From contig NZ_JBPZGZ010000004.1 of the NCBI RefSeq assembly GCF_051857475.1, positions 496,001-560,000 of the forward strand: DNA of 64,000 nucleotides. Direction: 5' to 3'. This document shows, one piece after another, positions 26,496 to 35,049 of this stretch; positions within the stretch are counted from its first letter, which is position 1; each line of letters begins with the position of its first letter. The notes beneath the pieces were generated by a model. The model was not told where the DNA came from. It did no database searches and was given only the letters and a program-made list of their open reading frames with translations. A program made the position numbers and the translations under genes. This stretch comes from Pelomonas sp051857475 (GTDB lineage Bacteria; Pseudomonadota; Gammaproteobacteria; Burkholderiales; Burkholderiaceae_C).

Positions 26496-27497
26496 CTATC
26501 GCATCTGCACGACGACCTTGCCCTTGGCACGTCCGAGGGCGAGATAGTCCAGCGCTTCCTTCGCTTGCCCGAAAGGAAACACCCTGTCGATGACCGGGCG
26601 GATGCGCTGCGTCTCCAGGAGAGAGCCGATCTGGGCGAGTTGATCGCCGTCGGGGCGGGCGAATAGGAAGGCGTAGTCGACATCCTGCTTCTTGGCCATT
26701 CGCATGATCTTTCGGCTCATCAACGCGAACACGGCCGTCAGCACGAAATTGAGCCGGCGTGCGCGTGCGAAGGCGACGTCCAGCGGCCCGACCAGCGAGA
26801 CGAGCTTGCCGCGCGGCTTCAAGATGCCGACGGCCTTCTCGATCGCGTCGCCCCTGACGGTGCCCAGCACCATGTCGTAGCCGCGCAGCACGGTCTCGAA
26901 CTCGTGCTTCCTGTAGTCAACCACCTCATCGGCGCCCAGGCTGCGCACCAAGTCCACATTGCCGGTGCTGGTGGTCGTGCCGACCTTGGCGCCCAGCCAC
27001 TTGGCCAACTGGATGGCGAACGTGCCGATGCCGCCCGAGCCGGCCGGGATGAAGACCTTCTGCCCCGCACGCAGATTGCCCCTCTCCCTCAGTGCCTGCC
27101 AGGAGGTCAGCCCGACCATCGGAATCGACGCAGCCTGCACGAAGTCCAGGTTGGCCGGTTTCGGTGCGGCGGCGCTCTCGGGCACAACCGCGAACTCGGC
27201 GATCGAGCCCGTGCCCTGGTCGAAGATGTTGGCGAAGACCGCATCGCCCGGCTTGAAGCGTGTCACCTGGCTGCCGACCTCGGCGACCACACCGGCCAGA
27301 TCGCTGCCCAGCGTGGCCGGCAGCTGGAATTTCACGACGGCCTTGAAGAGGCCGGTTGGAATCATGTTGTCGATCGGGTTCACGCTGGCTGCGTGCACTT
27401 CGACCAGCAGTTCATCGGGCTTGAGCGTCGGACGCGGGACCTCGGCGAACCCGATTTCGGGAGACTTGCCATAGCGTTTGAAGGTCAGTGCTTTCAT
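26496..27497 (-). CDS. zinc-independent medium-chain NADP-dependent oxidoreductase
   Basis: A 333-residue quinone-oxidoreductase-like MDR enzyme. It has the GroES-like N-domain (LLVEVHAASVNPIDNMIPTG), and the nucleotide-binding motif AGSGGIGTFAIQLAKWLGAKV starts the Rossmann domain. The catalytic-zinc cysteines are absent, as in QOR/zinc-less members, which reduce alkenals or quinones with NADPH. The ATG at 27497 matches the family N-terminus MKALTFKRYG. No clear ribosome site precedes it. It is the first gene of a two-gene operon divergent from the TetR repressor, a typical arrangement for detoxification functions. Confidence 0.88.
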   Translation of the reverse strand: MKALTFKRYGKSPEIGFAEVPRPTLKPDELLVEVHAASVNPIDNMIPTGLFKAVVKFQLPATLGSDLAGVVAEVGSQVTRFKPGDAVFANIFDQGTGSIAEFAVVPESAAAPKPANLDFVQAASIPMVGLTSWQALRERGNLRAGQKVFIPAGSGGIGTFAIQLAKWLGAKVGTTTSTGNVDLVRSLGADEVVDYRKHEFETVLRGYDMVLGTVRGDAIEKAVGILKPRGKLVSLVGPLDVAFARARRLNFVLTAVFALMSRKIMRMAKKQDVDYAFLFARPDGDQLAQIGSLLETQRIRPVIDRVFPFGQAKEALDYLALGRAKGKVVVQMR

Positions 27498-27559
27498 TGG
27501 GGTTCGCTGGGTTTCGGGGTGGGGCTCGCCGCAAGCCGGCAAGTTGGATCACCTTAATA

Positions 27560-27610
27560 ATGATGCTCATCATCTTTAAAGTCAAGATATTGATGATGAT
27601 TGACATCAAT
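27560..27610. promoter_or_regulatory. divergent promoter/operator region for TetR and oxidoreductase
   Basis: An AT-rich island in GC-rich DNA holds two inverted repeats: ATGATG/CATCAT (27560-27573, 2-base centre) and ATTGATG/CATCAAT (27589-27595 and 27604-27610, 8-base spacer). Their position between divergent genes suggests TetR operators. Confidence 0.6.
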
Positions 27611-27658
27611 GTATAGTCAGCACCCTTCAGACTGCGTAAAACCACACACCGGGCCGAG

Positions 27659-28270
27659 ATGAAAGTCACCAAGGCACAGGCAGAGGCCAATCGAGCCCTC
27701 ATCGTCGAGACGGCCTCCCAGCTGTTCAGGGAGCGCGGCTTCGATGGGATCGGGGTGGCCGATCTGATGGCGGCGGCGGGCTTCACCCATGGCGGCTTCT
27801 ACAAGCACTTCGGCTCCAAGGTCGATCTGATGGCGGAGTCGACGGCTTGCGGCATGGCGCAGACCACCGTGTTGTCCGAAGGCCTGGACGCGCCGACGTT
27901 TGTGCGCCACTACCTTTCTCGCGAGCATCGGGACGAGCGCGCCACCGGCTGCACGATGGCCGCGCTCGGCGGCGACGCAGCGCGCCAGCCGGAGTCGGTG
28001 CGCGCTGCGTTTGCGGAGGGTGTCGAGCGCCTGTTGGTGGCGCTGAGCCCGCCGCACGGCGACCCGGACGCCGCTGCCGCCAAGCAGGATCGAGCCAGGC
28101 TGCTCGATGGGCTGGCGCATGCGGTAGGCGCTCTGGTCATGTCGCGGGCCTGCCCGGACGATTCAACCTTGGCCGATGAATTCCTGGGGGTGGCCCGGGA
28201 TGCGATCCTCGAATCGCTGCAGTCCCGGCAAGCGGCTGCAACCAAGACGCGCCGGCAAGGTGCTGGCTGA
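27659..28270 (+). CDS. TetR-family transcriptional regulator
   Basis: A 203-residue repressor. The N-terminal helix-turn-helix is LIVETASQLFRERGFDGIGV, then ADLMAAAGFTHGGFYKHFGS, including the F-Y-K-H-F recognition end. The ligand-binding half matches the TetR C-terminal domain common in AcrR-like proteins that respond to electrophiles or xenobiotics, with conserved Cys at CTMAALGGDAARQ. It is divergent from the oxidoreductase and hydrolase genes with symmetric repeats between them, so local autoregulation is likely. The inducer is unknown. Confidence 0.9.
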   Translation: MKVTKAQAEANRALIVETASQLFRERGFDGIGVADLMAAAGFTHGGFYKHFGSKVDLMAESTACGMAQTTVLSEGLDAPTFVRHYLSREHRDERATGCTMAALGGDAARQPESVRAAFAEGVERLLVALSPPHGDPDAAAAKQDRARLLDGLAHAVGALVMSRACPDDSTLADEFLGVARDAILESLQSRQAAATKTRRQGAG

Positions 28271-28369
28271 TCAGGCAGTGCCTTGCACGCCATGTGAGCA
28301 CGCCGGCCGCGATAAGTTGTCGCAGGCATTGCTTCCCCACCGGGGCACCTACTCGGCGTCCCCCTCAGC

Positions 28370-28726
28370 TCATGCGGCCAAGTCGACCAGCACGAAGTGC
28401 TTGCGTACCGGCTCCAGCACTTCGAATTCACCCTCGAAGCCCGGCGGGATGACGCCGCCCTGGCCGGGGCCGATGTCCACCGCCCCGTCGGGCCCGTGCA
28501 GGCGCACGCGGCCTTCGAGAACATGGAAATACTCCTGGCGTCCGGCCGGGAAGGCGATGCGCCAGCGCCCGACCTCGCAGGCCCAGATGCCGGCGCTCAT
28601 GGGGCCATCCTCGTGCAGGGTCCAGGTTTGGCGCCGCGGCGCGCCGCTGACACGGCGGTCCTCGCGCGGCTGATCGTGCGCGGGGTCCAGGCCGTCGGTC
28701 GAGTCGACCAGCACGATCTTCTTCAT
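28370..28726 (-). CDS. cupin-domain protein (EutQ/DUF861-like)
   Basis: A 118-residue single-domain cupin. The core GRWRIAFPAGRQEYFHVLEGRVRL and DIGPGQGGVIPPGFEGEFEVLEPVRK matches the cupin_3 pattern found in (S)-ureidoglycine aminohydrolase-like and EutQ-like proteins. The metal-binding His set is reduced, so catalysis is not assured. The ATG at 28726 overlaps the dtd stop by four bases, making it the last gene of the CDF-dtd-cupin operon. Function unknown. Confidence 0.75.
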   Translation of the reverse strand: MKKIVLVDSTDGLDPAHDQPREDRRVSGAPRRQTWTLHEDGPMSAGIWACEVGRWRIAFPAGRQEYFHVLEGRVRLHGPDGAVDIGPGQGGVIPPGFEGEFEVLEPVRKHFVLVDLAA

Positions 28727-29166
28727 CCGTTCATCCGCATGGGAATGGTGACCGGCCCGTCGTTGATCAGATGGACCTGCATGTCGGCGCCGAACTCGCC
28801 GTTCGCCACGACGGGATGCTGCTGGCGCGCAAACGCCAGCGTGTGCTCGTAGAGCTTGCGGCCGAGTTCTGAAGGCGCAGCGCCGGTGAAGCTGGGGCGG
28901 TTGCCGCCGTTGGTGTCGGCCGCCAGCGTGAACTGGCTGACGATCAGCAGGCCCCCGCCCACGTCCTGCAGGCTGCGGTTCATCTTGCCGGCCTCGTCGC
29001 TGAAGACGCGCAGCTTCAGCACCTTGGCGACCAGCTTCTCGGCGATGGCTTCGCTGTCCGTCGGTTCGGCGCAGACCAGCATCAGGAAGCCTTGGCCAAT
29101 CTGGCCGACAACGGCGCCGCCGACCTCCACGCGCGCTTCGCGCACCCGTTGCAATACTGCGATCAA
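28723..29166 (-). CDS. dtd: D-aminoacyl-tRNA deacylase
   Basis: A 147-residue homodimeric proofreading enzyme that hydrolyses D-amino acids (and glycine misattached to tRNA-Ala) from tRNA. The family motifs SQFTL and NDGPVT are intact. The start is an unusual TTG at 29166: reading it gives the expected family N-terminus (M)IAVLQRV, and it overlaps the stop of the transporter gene as TTGA. No ATG in the region gives the right N-terminus. Length matches E. coli Dtd (145). Confidence 0.93.
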   Translation of the reverse strand: MIAVLQRVREARVEVGGAVVGQIGQGFLMLVCAEPTDSEAIAEKLVAKVLKLRVFSDEAGKMNRSLQDVGGGLLIVSQFTLAADTNGGNRPSFTGAAPSELGRKLYEHTLAFARQQHPVVANGEFGADMQVHLINDGPVTIPMRMNG

Positions 29167-30056
29167 ACCAGGCCCTCCTCGTCCATGTTGTGGGCCTCGA
29201 CATCCATGGGCAGCAGCTGGATGCTGCAACGCAGGCCCGGCACGGCACTCATCAGCGCCTGTTCGAGGTCAACGCGCAGCGCGGCGGCCCGACCCAGCGT
29301 CCAGCTGGCCGGCATGTGCATGTGGAGGTCGACGAAGCGGCGCTGGCCGGCCACGCGGCTGGCGATGTGGTCGAAGCGGATGGCGTGGGGATGCCTGAAG
29401 TCCTCCAGCACGGCCTGCACCTTGGCCAGGGACTCGGCATCCAGGGCCTCGTCCATCAGGCCGCCGGTGGACTCGCGCATCAGGTGCACGCCTTCGCGCA
29501 GGATGTTGAGCGCGACGATGACGGCCAGCAGCGGGTCCAGCCATTGCAGGCCGGTGGCCATGACGCCGAGCAGGCCGACGACGACGCCGGCCGAGGTCCA
29601 GACGTCGGTGATGAGGTGGCGGGCATCGCCTTCCAGGGCCACCGAGCGCACCTCGCGGGCCTTGCGCAGCATGGCCCAGGCCATCCAGCCGTTGAGGGCC
29701 GAGCTGACGACCGCCAGGGCCACGCCGACGCCGATGGACTCCAGCGGCTGCGGGTGGCGCCAGCGGTCCGCCGCGCCCCACAGGATGCCCAGGCCCGCCG
29801 CGATGATGAGGATGCCCTCGAAGCCGCTGGAAAAGTATTCGGCCTTGTGGTGGCCGTAGGGATGGTTGTCGTCGGCCGGCTGGGCGGCCAGCGTCACCAT
29901 GGCCAGGGCGAAGACGGCACCGGCGAGGTTGACGAGGGACTCCAGCGCGTCGGCGGCCAGGCTGACCGAGCCCGTCCACCACCAGGCGGCCGTCTTCAGC
30001 GCGATAGTCACGATGGCCGTCGCGACCGACAGCTTGAGATAGGCACTGGCTTGCAT
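29163..30056 (-). CDS. cation diffusion facilitator (CDF) metal transporter
   Basis: A 297-residue inner-membrane metal/proton antiporter of the FieF/ZitB type. Membrane segment 2 carries DALESLVN and segment 5 carries HLITDVWTS, giving the D/E and H/D metal site. The family motif HPYGHHKAEYFSSGFEG is present. A C-terminal cytoplasmic domain with HPHAIRFDHIASR and VDLHMHM dimerises. Zn, Fe or Mn export is expected. The extra histidines do not decide the metal. The ATG at 30056 is 46 bases from the divergent hydrolase gene. Confidence 0.88.
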   Translation of the reverse strand: MQASAYLKLSVATAIVTIALKTAAWWWTGSVSLAADALESLVNLAGAVFALAMVTLAAQPADDNHPYGHHKAEYFSSGFEGILIIAAGLGILWGAADRWRHPQPLESIGVGVALAVVSSALNGWMAWAMLRKAREVRSVALEGDARHLITDVWTSAGVVVGLLGVMATGLQWLDPLLAVIVALNILREGVHLMRESTGGLMDEALDAESLAKVQAVLEDFRHPHAIRFDHIASRVAGQRRFVDLHMHMPASWTLGRAAALRVDLEQALMSAVPGLRCSIQLLPMDVEAHNMDEEGLV

Positions 30057-30102
30057 GACGGCATTGTCGGCGGGCCCGTGGCGGCCCCGCAGAATGCGCG
30101 CC

Positions 30103-31110
30103 ATGATGAACAAAGCTTTCATGAGCCGCCTGCTTGCCTGGCTGGTGCTGGCCTGGCCCTTGGCCGCATCGGCCGTGGACCTGAAGCCCGACACGCAAGG
30201 GCGCATCGACTTCGACAGCTTCACGCCCAAGACCATGTTCGATCTGGCGCGCGAGCGTCGCCAGAACTGGGCGGCACAGCGTGTCTGGGGCGAGCTGAGC
30301 CTGCCCAAGGCGGCGGCTGGCGACAAGCTGCCGGCAGTCGTGCTGATGCATGGCAGCGGCGGTGTGGAGGCCAGCATGTCGCAATGGGTCGAGGCCCTGA
30401 ACGACATCGGCGTGGCCAGCTTCGTCGTCCATGTCTTCGAGCCGCGCGGCGTCAAGCGCACGGCCGAGAACCAGACGCTGGTGCCGTATTCGGCTGACCT
30501 GATGGACGCCTTCCAGGCGCTGATGCTGCTGGCCAGCCACCCGCGCATCGATGCTTCCCGAATCGGCATCATGGGCTTCTCCCGCGGCGGAAGCGTGGCC
30601 TTCCAGACCGCCATCGAGCCCCTGCGCCGCGCCGTCGTGAAGAGCGATCTCGGCTTCGCCCTGCACATTCCGGTCTATGCAGGTTGCAACCAGGTCTACT
30701 GGTCGCCACAGCTGAGGAAGGCACCGCTGCTGAATCTGGTCGGCGCCGAAGATGACTACGCCACGGCGCGGCCCTGCGAGCAACTGGCCGAGCGCTATGC
30801 CGAGGCAGGCATGCCGGTGCGCAGCATCCGGTACGCCGGCGCGAACCACTCCTGGGACGCCATGTACCAGCCCTTCCTGCTGGAGGGGGCCACTTCGGCG
30901 GCGCCCTGCGGCGTGCTGCGCTGGGATATCGAGCCGTGGACGATCACGGCCGAGCGCAGCGGCGCAACGGTCGACCCGGCTCGGCTCGGCGAGTTCTTCG
31001 GCAGCTGCGTCACGCGGGGCGTGCATGTCGGGCGCAACGAGTTCGCCTTCCGGCAATCGCGGGCGGATGTGAAGGCCTTTGTGCGGCAGGTGTTCTACGG
31101 CGACAAATGA
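30103..31110 (+). CDS. exported dienelactone-hydrolase-like alpha/beta hydrolase
   Basis: A 335-residue secreted hydrolase. The signal peptide is MSRLLAWLVLAWPLAASA (in-frame ATGs at 30103, 30106 and 30121; the exact start is uncertain). It has HGSGGVEASM near the oxyanion hole, nucleophile elbow GFSRGGS, the acid in NLVGAEDDY and a His in GANHSWD. Members act on esters or lactones, and the substrate here is not evident. It stands alone between the divergent transporter and argB. Confidence 0.8.
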   Translation: MMNKAFMSRLLAWLVLAWPLAASAVDLKPDTQGRIDFDSFTPKTMFDLARERRQNWAAQRVWGELSLPKAAAGDKLPAVVLMHGSGGVEASMSQWVEALNDIGVASFVVHVFEPRGVKRTAENQTLVPYSADLMDAFQALMLLASHPRIDASRIGIMGFSRGGSVAFQTAIEPLRRAVVKSDLGFALHIPVYAGCNQVYWSPQLRKAPLLNLVGAEDDYATARPCEQLAERYAEAGMPVRSIRYAGANHSWDAMYQPFLLEGATSAAPCGVLRWDIEPWTITAERSGATVDPARLGEFFGSCVTRGVHVGRNEFAFRQSRADVKAFVRQVFYGDK

Positions 31111-31145
31111 GGCTTTGATGGGGGAGAGGGTCTTGGCGGCTTCCC

Positions 31146-31151
31146 TAGAAT
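31146..31151 (+). promoter_or_regulatory. putative -10 box of argB
   Basis: TAGAAT, 28 bases before the argB start. The same hexamer precedes tatA, petA, the tRNA and argJ. No convincing -35 is seen. Confidence 0.35.
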
Positions 31152-31179
31152 CCGCCCGCTGCTTTCCGGAGTCCGCCGC

Positions 31180-32085
31180 ATGACCACCACCCACACCACC
31201 GACGTCTCGCACATCGCCCCGCGCGAGAAGGCCGAGATCCTGTCCCAGGCCCTGCCCTACATCCGCAAGTTCCACGGCAAGACCATCGTCATCAAATACG
31301 GCGGCAATGCCATGACCGACCCCGAGCTGCAGCAGGACTTCGCCGAGGACGTGGTGCTGCTCAAGCTCGTCGGCCTGAACCCGGTGGTGGTGCATGGCGG
31401 CGGCCCGCAGATCGAGGACGCGCTGAACAAGCTGGGCAAGAAGGGCCACTTCATCCAGGGCATGCGCGTGACCGACGCCGAGACCATGGGCGTCGTCGAG
31501 TGGGTGCTGGCCGGTGAGGTGCAGCAGGACATCGTCGGGCTCATCAATGCCGCCGGCGGCAAGGCCGTGGGCCTGACGGGCCGTGACGGCGGCATGATCC
31601 GCGCCAAGCAGTTGAAGATCCTGGACAAGGACGATCCCAGCAAGGAACACGACATCGGCCAGGTCGGCGACATCGTCTCCATCGACCCCAGCGTCGTGAA
31701 GGCCCTGCAGGACGACCAGTTCATCCCCGTCGTCAGCCCCATCGGCTTTGGCGAGAGCAACGAGAGCTACAACATCAACGCCGACGTCGTCGCCGCCAAG
31801 CTGGCCACCGTGCTGCAGGCCGAGAAGCTGTTGATGCTGACCAATATCCGCGGCGTGCTGGACAAGCAGGGCGAGCTGTTGACCGAGCTGACACCGCGCC
31901 GCATCGACGAGCTGGTCGAGGACGGCACCATCAGCGGCGGCATGATCCCCAAGATCGCCGGCGCCATCGACGCGGCCAAGAGCGGCGTCAATGCCGTCCA
32001 CATCATCGACGGGCGCGTGCCGCATGCGATGTTGCTGGAAGTGCTGACAGACCAAGCCTACGGGACGATGATCAGCTCACGATGA
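31180..32085 (+). CDS. argB: acetylglutamate kinase
   Basis: A 301-residue amino-acid-kinase-fold enzyme for the second step of arginine synthesis, phosphorylating N-acetyl-L-glutamate with ATP in the cytoplasm. It has the KYGGNAM nucleotide-binding start, VHGGGPQIEDAL substrate loop, GLTGRDGGMIRA, and the GGMIPKIAGAIDA segment. The N-terminal extension of about 25 residues before IRKFHGKTIVIKYGG is the mobile helix linked with arginine-sensitive hexameric forms, so feedback inhibition is likely. A CCGGAG site lies upstream. It is coupled by ATGA to the HAD gene. argJ of the same pathway lies at the far end of the window. Confidence 0.96.
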   Translation: MTTTHTTDVSHIAPREKAEILSQALPYIRKFHGKTIVIKYGGNAMTDPELQQDFAEDVVLLKLVGLNPVVVHGGGPQIEDALNKLGKKGHFIQGMRVTDAETMGVVEWVLAGEVQQDIVGLINAAGGKAVGLTGRDGGMIRAKQLKILDKDDPSKEHDIGQVGDIVSIDPSVVKALQDDQFIPVVSPIGFGESNESYNINADVVAAKLATVLQAEKLLMLTNIRGVLDKQGELLTELTPRRIDELVEDGTISGGMIPKIAGAIDAAKSGVNAVHIIDGRVPHAMLLEVLTDQAYGTMISSR

Positions 32086-32762
32086 GTCGACGTCCCAAGA
32101 TCTGGCTGTTCGACCTCGACGACACGCTGCACAACGCTTCGCACCGCGCCTTCGCCGAGCTGAACACCTCCATGTCGGCCTACATGGTCACCTACCTCGG
32201 CCTGACCGAGGAGGAGGCGGCTGTGCTGCGCACCCTGTACTGGCAGCGGTATGGCGCGACGCTGACCGGGCTGCAGCGCCACCACGGCGTCAAACCGGCT
32301 CATTTCCTGGCCGAGACGCACAGGCTGCCCGGGCTGGAGGCGCATCTGCACGGCCATGGCCATGACCTGTCGGCGCTGCGCCGCCTGCCGGGGCGCAAGC
32401 TGCTGATGACCAATGCACCGCGCAGTTATGCCGAACGCGTGCTGGCGGTGCTGGGCCTGAGCGACGTCTTCGAGCGGCTGATATGCGTCGAGGACATGAT
32501 CCTCTTCGGCCACGCCCGTCCCAAGCCCGATGCGCGCATGTTCCGTGTCGTGCTGGCGCGGCTCAAGCTCAGGCCCGAGCAGTGCATCCTCGTCGAGGAC
32601 ACCCTGATCCACCAGAAATCGGCCCGCAGCTTGGGGCTGCGCACGGTCTGGATGCAGCGCTGGCTGCGCAAGGCCGCCGATGGCCGGCGCCTGCAGCACC
32701 GTCCCGCCTATGTCGACCGACGGGTGCGTTCCCTGGCTGCCCTTTTGCGCCACCCCCTGTAA
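32082..32762 (+). CDS. HAD-family pyrimidine 5'-nucleotidase-like phosphatase
   Basis: A 226-residue HAD phosphatase. The catalytic motif I DLDDTLHNA, motif II MTNAP and motif IV LVEDTLIHQKSA are all present. The subtype (SDT1/pyrimidine 5'-nucleotidase-like) is common downstream of argB in beta-proteobacteria, which I take as the call. It would dephosphorylate a small nucleotide or similar metabolite. The start overlaps the argB stop. Confidence 0.88.
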   Translation: MSRRPKIWLFDLDDTLHNASHRAFAELNTSMSAYMVTYLGLTEEEAAVLRTLYWQRYGATLTGLQRHHGVKPAHFLAETHRLPGLEAHLHGHGHDLSALRRLPGRKLLMTNAPRSYAERVLAVLGLSDVFERLICVEDMILFGHARPKPDARMFRVVLARLKLRPEQCILVEDTLIHQKSARSLGLRTVWMQRWLRKAADGRRLQHRPAYVDRRVRSLAALLRHPL

Positions 32763-32842
32763 TGAAGGAAGACGCGCATGGCTGAGGTGGAATCTTCGTC
32801 GGACAATGCGGTTTCCGCGCCTTGAAGAGTCCCACAGAGCCC

Positions 32843-33529
32843 ATGACCCCGTTTTCGGTCCTGATCGTCGAAGACCAAGCCCGCTTCCGCGAGGCTTTCA
32901 CGCATGCCCTCGGCAGCGTGCCCGACATCGAGCTGCTGGGCATCGCGCCCGATCTGCCCCAGGGCCGGCGCATGTTCGACCAGCTGCAGCCCGACGTGCT
33001 GCTCGTCGATCTGGACCTGCCCGGTGGTAGCGGTATCGAGCTCATCCGCCATGCCGCCCAGACCCGGCCGCAGTGCGAGGTCATGGTGATTTCCGTGTTC
33101 GGTGACGAGCAGCATGTCGTCGCCAGCATCGAGGCCGGCGCCACCGGCTATCTGCTCAAGGACAGCCTGGCCCTGGACCTGCCCGGCCAGCTGCGCAGCC
33201 TGCGTGCCGGCGGCAGCCCCATCAGCCCCGTCATCGCTCGCCGCCTGCTCGTGCGCCTGGCGCCCGGCAGCCAGGGATCGTCGGGCCCGTCGCCCGAGGC
33301 CATGGCCGCGACCATGGCCGACGAGGAAGTCGTCGCCCTGTCGGAACAGGAGTCCCGCGTGCTGCACCTGGCGGCCAAGGGCTTCACGTTTGATGAGATC
33401 GCCCAGTTCATGCAGGTGTCGCCGCATACGGTGATGACCTATGTCAAGCGGGTCTACCGCAAGCTGCACGTCCGTTCGAAGGTGGAAGCCATCTACGAAG
33501 CGCGCCGCCTGGGCTGGCTCCGCGATTAG
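32843..33529 (+). CDS. NarL/LuxR-type response regulator
   Basis: A 228-residue two-component response regulator. The receiver domain has the acidic pocket IVEDQ (E10, D11), phosphoacceptor D56 in LLVDLDLPGG and Lys in YLLKDS. The output domain is a LuxR helix-turn-helix (LSEQESRVLHLAAKGFTFDE through SPHTVMTYVKRVYRKLHV). No histidine kinase is in the neighbourhood, so the partner is encoded elsewhere. It sits between the HAD gene and slmA, which are usually adjacent in related genomes. Start at ATG 32843; a TTG seven codons upstream is in frame. Confidence 0.9.
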   Translation: MTPFSVLIVEDQARFREAFTHALGSVPDIELLGIAPDLPQGRRMFDQLQPDVLLVDLDLPGGSGIELIRHAAQTRPQCEVMVISVFGDEQHVVASIEAGATGYLLKDSLALDLPGQLRSLRAGGSPISPVIARRLLVRLAPGSQGSSGPSPEAMAATMADEEVVALSEQESRVLHLAAKGFTFDEIAQFMQVSPHTVMTYVKRVYRKLHVRSKVEAIYEARRLGWLRD

Positions 33530-33539
33530 CATCGCCGGC

Positions 33540-34169
33540 ATGGACGCCGACCAGCCCGCCGCCGACAACCCCAGTTCCACTCCCAGGAAGCGCCCCAAGC
33601 CCGGCGAGCGCCGCACCCAGATCCTGCAGGTGCTGGCCGGCATGCTGGAGCAGCCGGGGGCCGACCGCATCACCACCGCCGCGCTGGCGGCCAAGCTGGA
33701 CGTCAGCGAGGCGGCCCTGTACCGGCACTTCGCCAGCAAGGCGCAGATGTTCGAGGCGCTGATCGAGTTCATCGAGACCAGCGTCTTCGGCCTGGTCAAC
33801 CAGATCGCCGACAACCCCAACCCGCTGCCCCCGCCCAGCAAGGCGGCCCGCATCGCCAGCGTCATCCTGCAGTTTGGCGAGAAGAACCCCGGCATGACGC
33901 GGGTGATGGTGGGCGATGCCCTGGTCTACGAGAACGAGCGGCTGGTGGCGCGCATGAACCAGTTCTTCGACCGCATCGAGTCTTCGCTGCGCCAGGTGCT
34001 GCGCGCCGCGGCCGAGGCCCAGGGCTCGATGACGCCGACCGTGCAGGCCAATGCCCAGGCTTCGGTCTGGGCCAGCTTCATCATCGGGCGGCTGCAGCGC
34101 TATGCCCGTTCGGGCTTCAAGCGCATGCCGACGGAGCAGCTGGAAGCCTCGCTCAAGAGCATCGGCTAA
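33540..34169 (+). CDS. slmA: nucleoid occlusion factor SlmA (TetR-like)
   Basis: A 209-residue TetR-fold DNA-binding protein that blocks FtsZ assembly over the nucleoid. After a proline-rich N-terminus, RRTQILQVLAGMLEQPG leads into the helix-turn-helix AALAAKLDVSEAALYRHFASK, then AQMFEALIEFIETSVF, matching SlmA rather than metabolic TetR regulators. The argB-HAD-slmA order supports it. It starts 10 bases after the response regulator stop. Confidence 0.87.
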   Translation: MDADQPAADNPSSTPRKRPKPGERRTQILQVLAGMLEQPGADRITTAALAAKLDVSEAALYRHFASKAQMFEALIEFIETSVFGLVNQIADNPNPLPPPSKAARIASVILQFGEKNPGMTRVMVGDALVYENERLVARMNQFFDRIESSLRQVLRAAAEAQGSMTPTVQANAQASVWASFIIGRLQRYARSGFKRMPTEQLEASLKSIG

Positions 34170-34182
34170 CTACACTGGCGGC

Positions 34183-35049
34183 ATGTCCGCCGCCTTGGAA
34201 TCCCTTCTCGCCCGCGCCGAGGGTCTGCTGACCCGGCTCGAGGCCGTTCTTCCCCATGCTGCCACGCCGCCCGACTGGGCTGCGTCCACCGCCTTCCGCG
34301 CGCGCCGGCGGCACGGCGCGCTGTGCCTGGAGCCGGTGCGCTCGGTCAGCCGTATCTCCCTGTCAGACCTGAAGGAAGTCGAGCCGCAGAAGGAAAGATT
34401 GCTGCGCAATACCGCCCAGTTCGTCGCCGGCAAGCCGGCCAACAACGTGCTGCTGACGGGCGCCAAGGGCACCGGCAAGAGCTCGCTGATCAAGGCGGTG
34501 CTGAACCAGTTCTCGGCCCAGGGCCTGCGCCTCATCGAGATCGACAAGGCCGACCTGGTCGACCTGCCGGATGTCGTCGAACAGGTCGCGGCCCGCGCTG
34601 AGCGCTTCGTGGTTTTCTGCGACGACTTGAGCTTCGACGAAGGCGAGGCCAGCTACAAGGCGCTGAAGAGCGTGCTTGACGGCTCGGTCGCTGCGGCCAG
34701 CGACAACGTGCTGATCTACGCCACCAGCAACCGCCGCCACCTGCTGCCCGAGAAGATGGTGGACAACCTCTCCGGCACCCATGGCGAGCATGGCGAGATC
34801 CACCCCGGTGAGGCGGTGGAGGAAAAGATCTCCCTGTCCGAGCGCTTCGGCCTGTGGATCAGTTTTTATCCCTTCAGCCAGAACGAATACCTGGCCATCG
34901 TGGCCCAGTGGCTGCGGCATTTCGGGCTGGACGAGGCCGCCATCGAGGGCGCGCGTCAGCAGGCTTTGATCTGGGCGCTGGAGCGCGGTTCGCGTTCGGG
35001 CCGCGTGGCCTTCCAGTTCGCACGCGACATGGCGGGAAGGGCCGAATGA
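34183..35049 (+). CDS. DUF815-family AAA ATPase
   Basis: A 288-residue ATPase: Walker A GAKGTGKSS, Walker B VVFCDDLSF, sensor-like YATSNRRHLL, and the family segment ERFGLWISFYPFSQNEYL. DUF815 proteins are conserved but their biological role is undefined. Commonly found near mutT in beta-proteobacteria, as here. Its stop overlaps the NUDIX gene start (ATGA). Confidence 0.85.
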   Translation: MSAALESLLARAEGLLTRLEAVLPHAATPPDWAASTAFRARRRHGALCLEPVRSVSRISLSDLKEVEPQKERLLRNTAQFVAGKPANNVLLTGAKGTGKSSLIKAVLNQFSAQGLRLIEIDKADLVDLPDVVEQVAARAERFVVFCDDLSFDEGEASYKALKSVLDGSVAAASDNVLIYATSNRRHLLPEKMVDNLSGTHGEHGEIHPGEAVEEKISLSERFGLWISFYPFSQNEYLAIVAQWLRHFGLDEAAIEGARQQALIWALERGSRSGRVAFQFARDMAGRAE

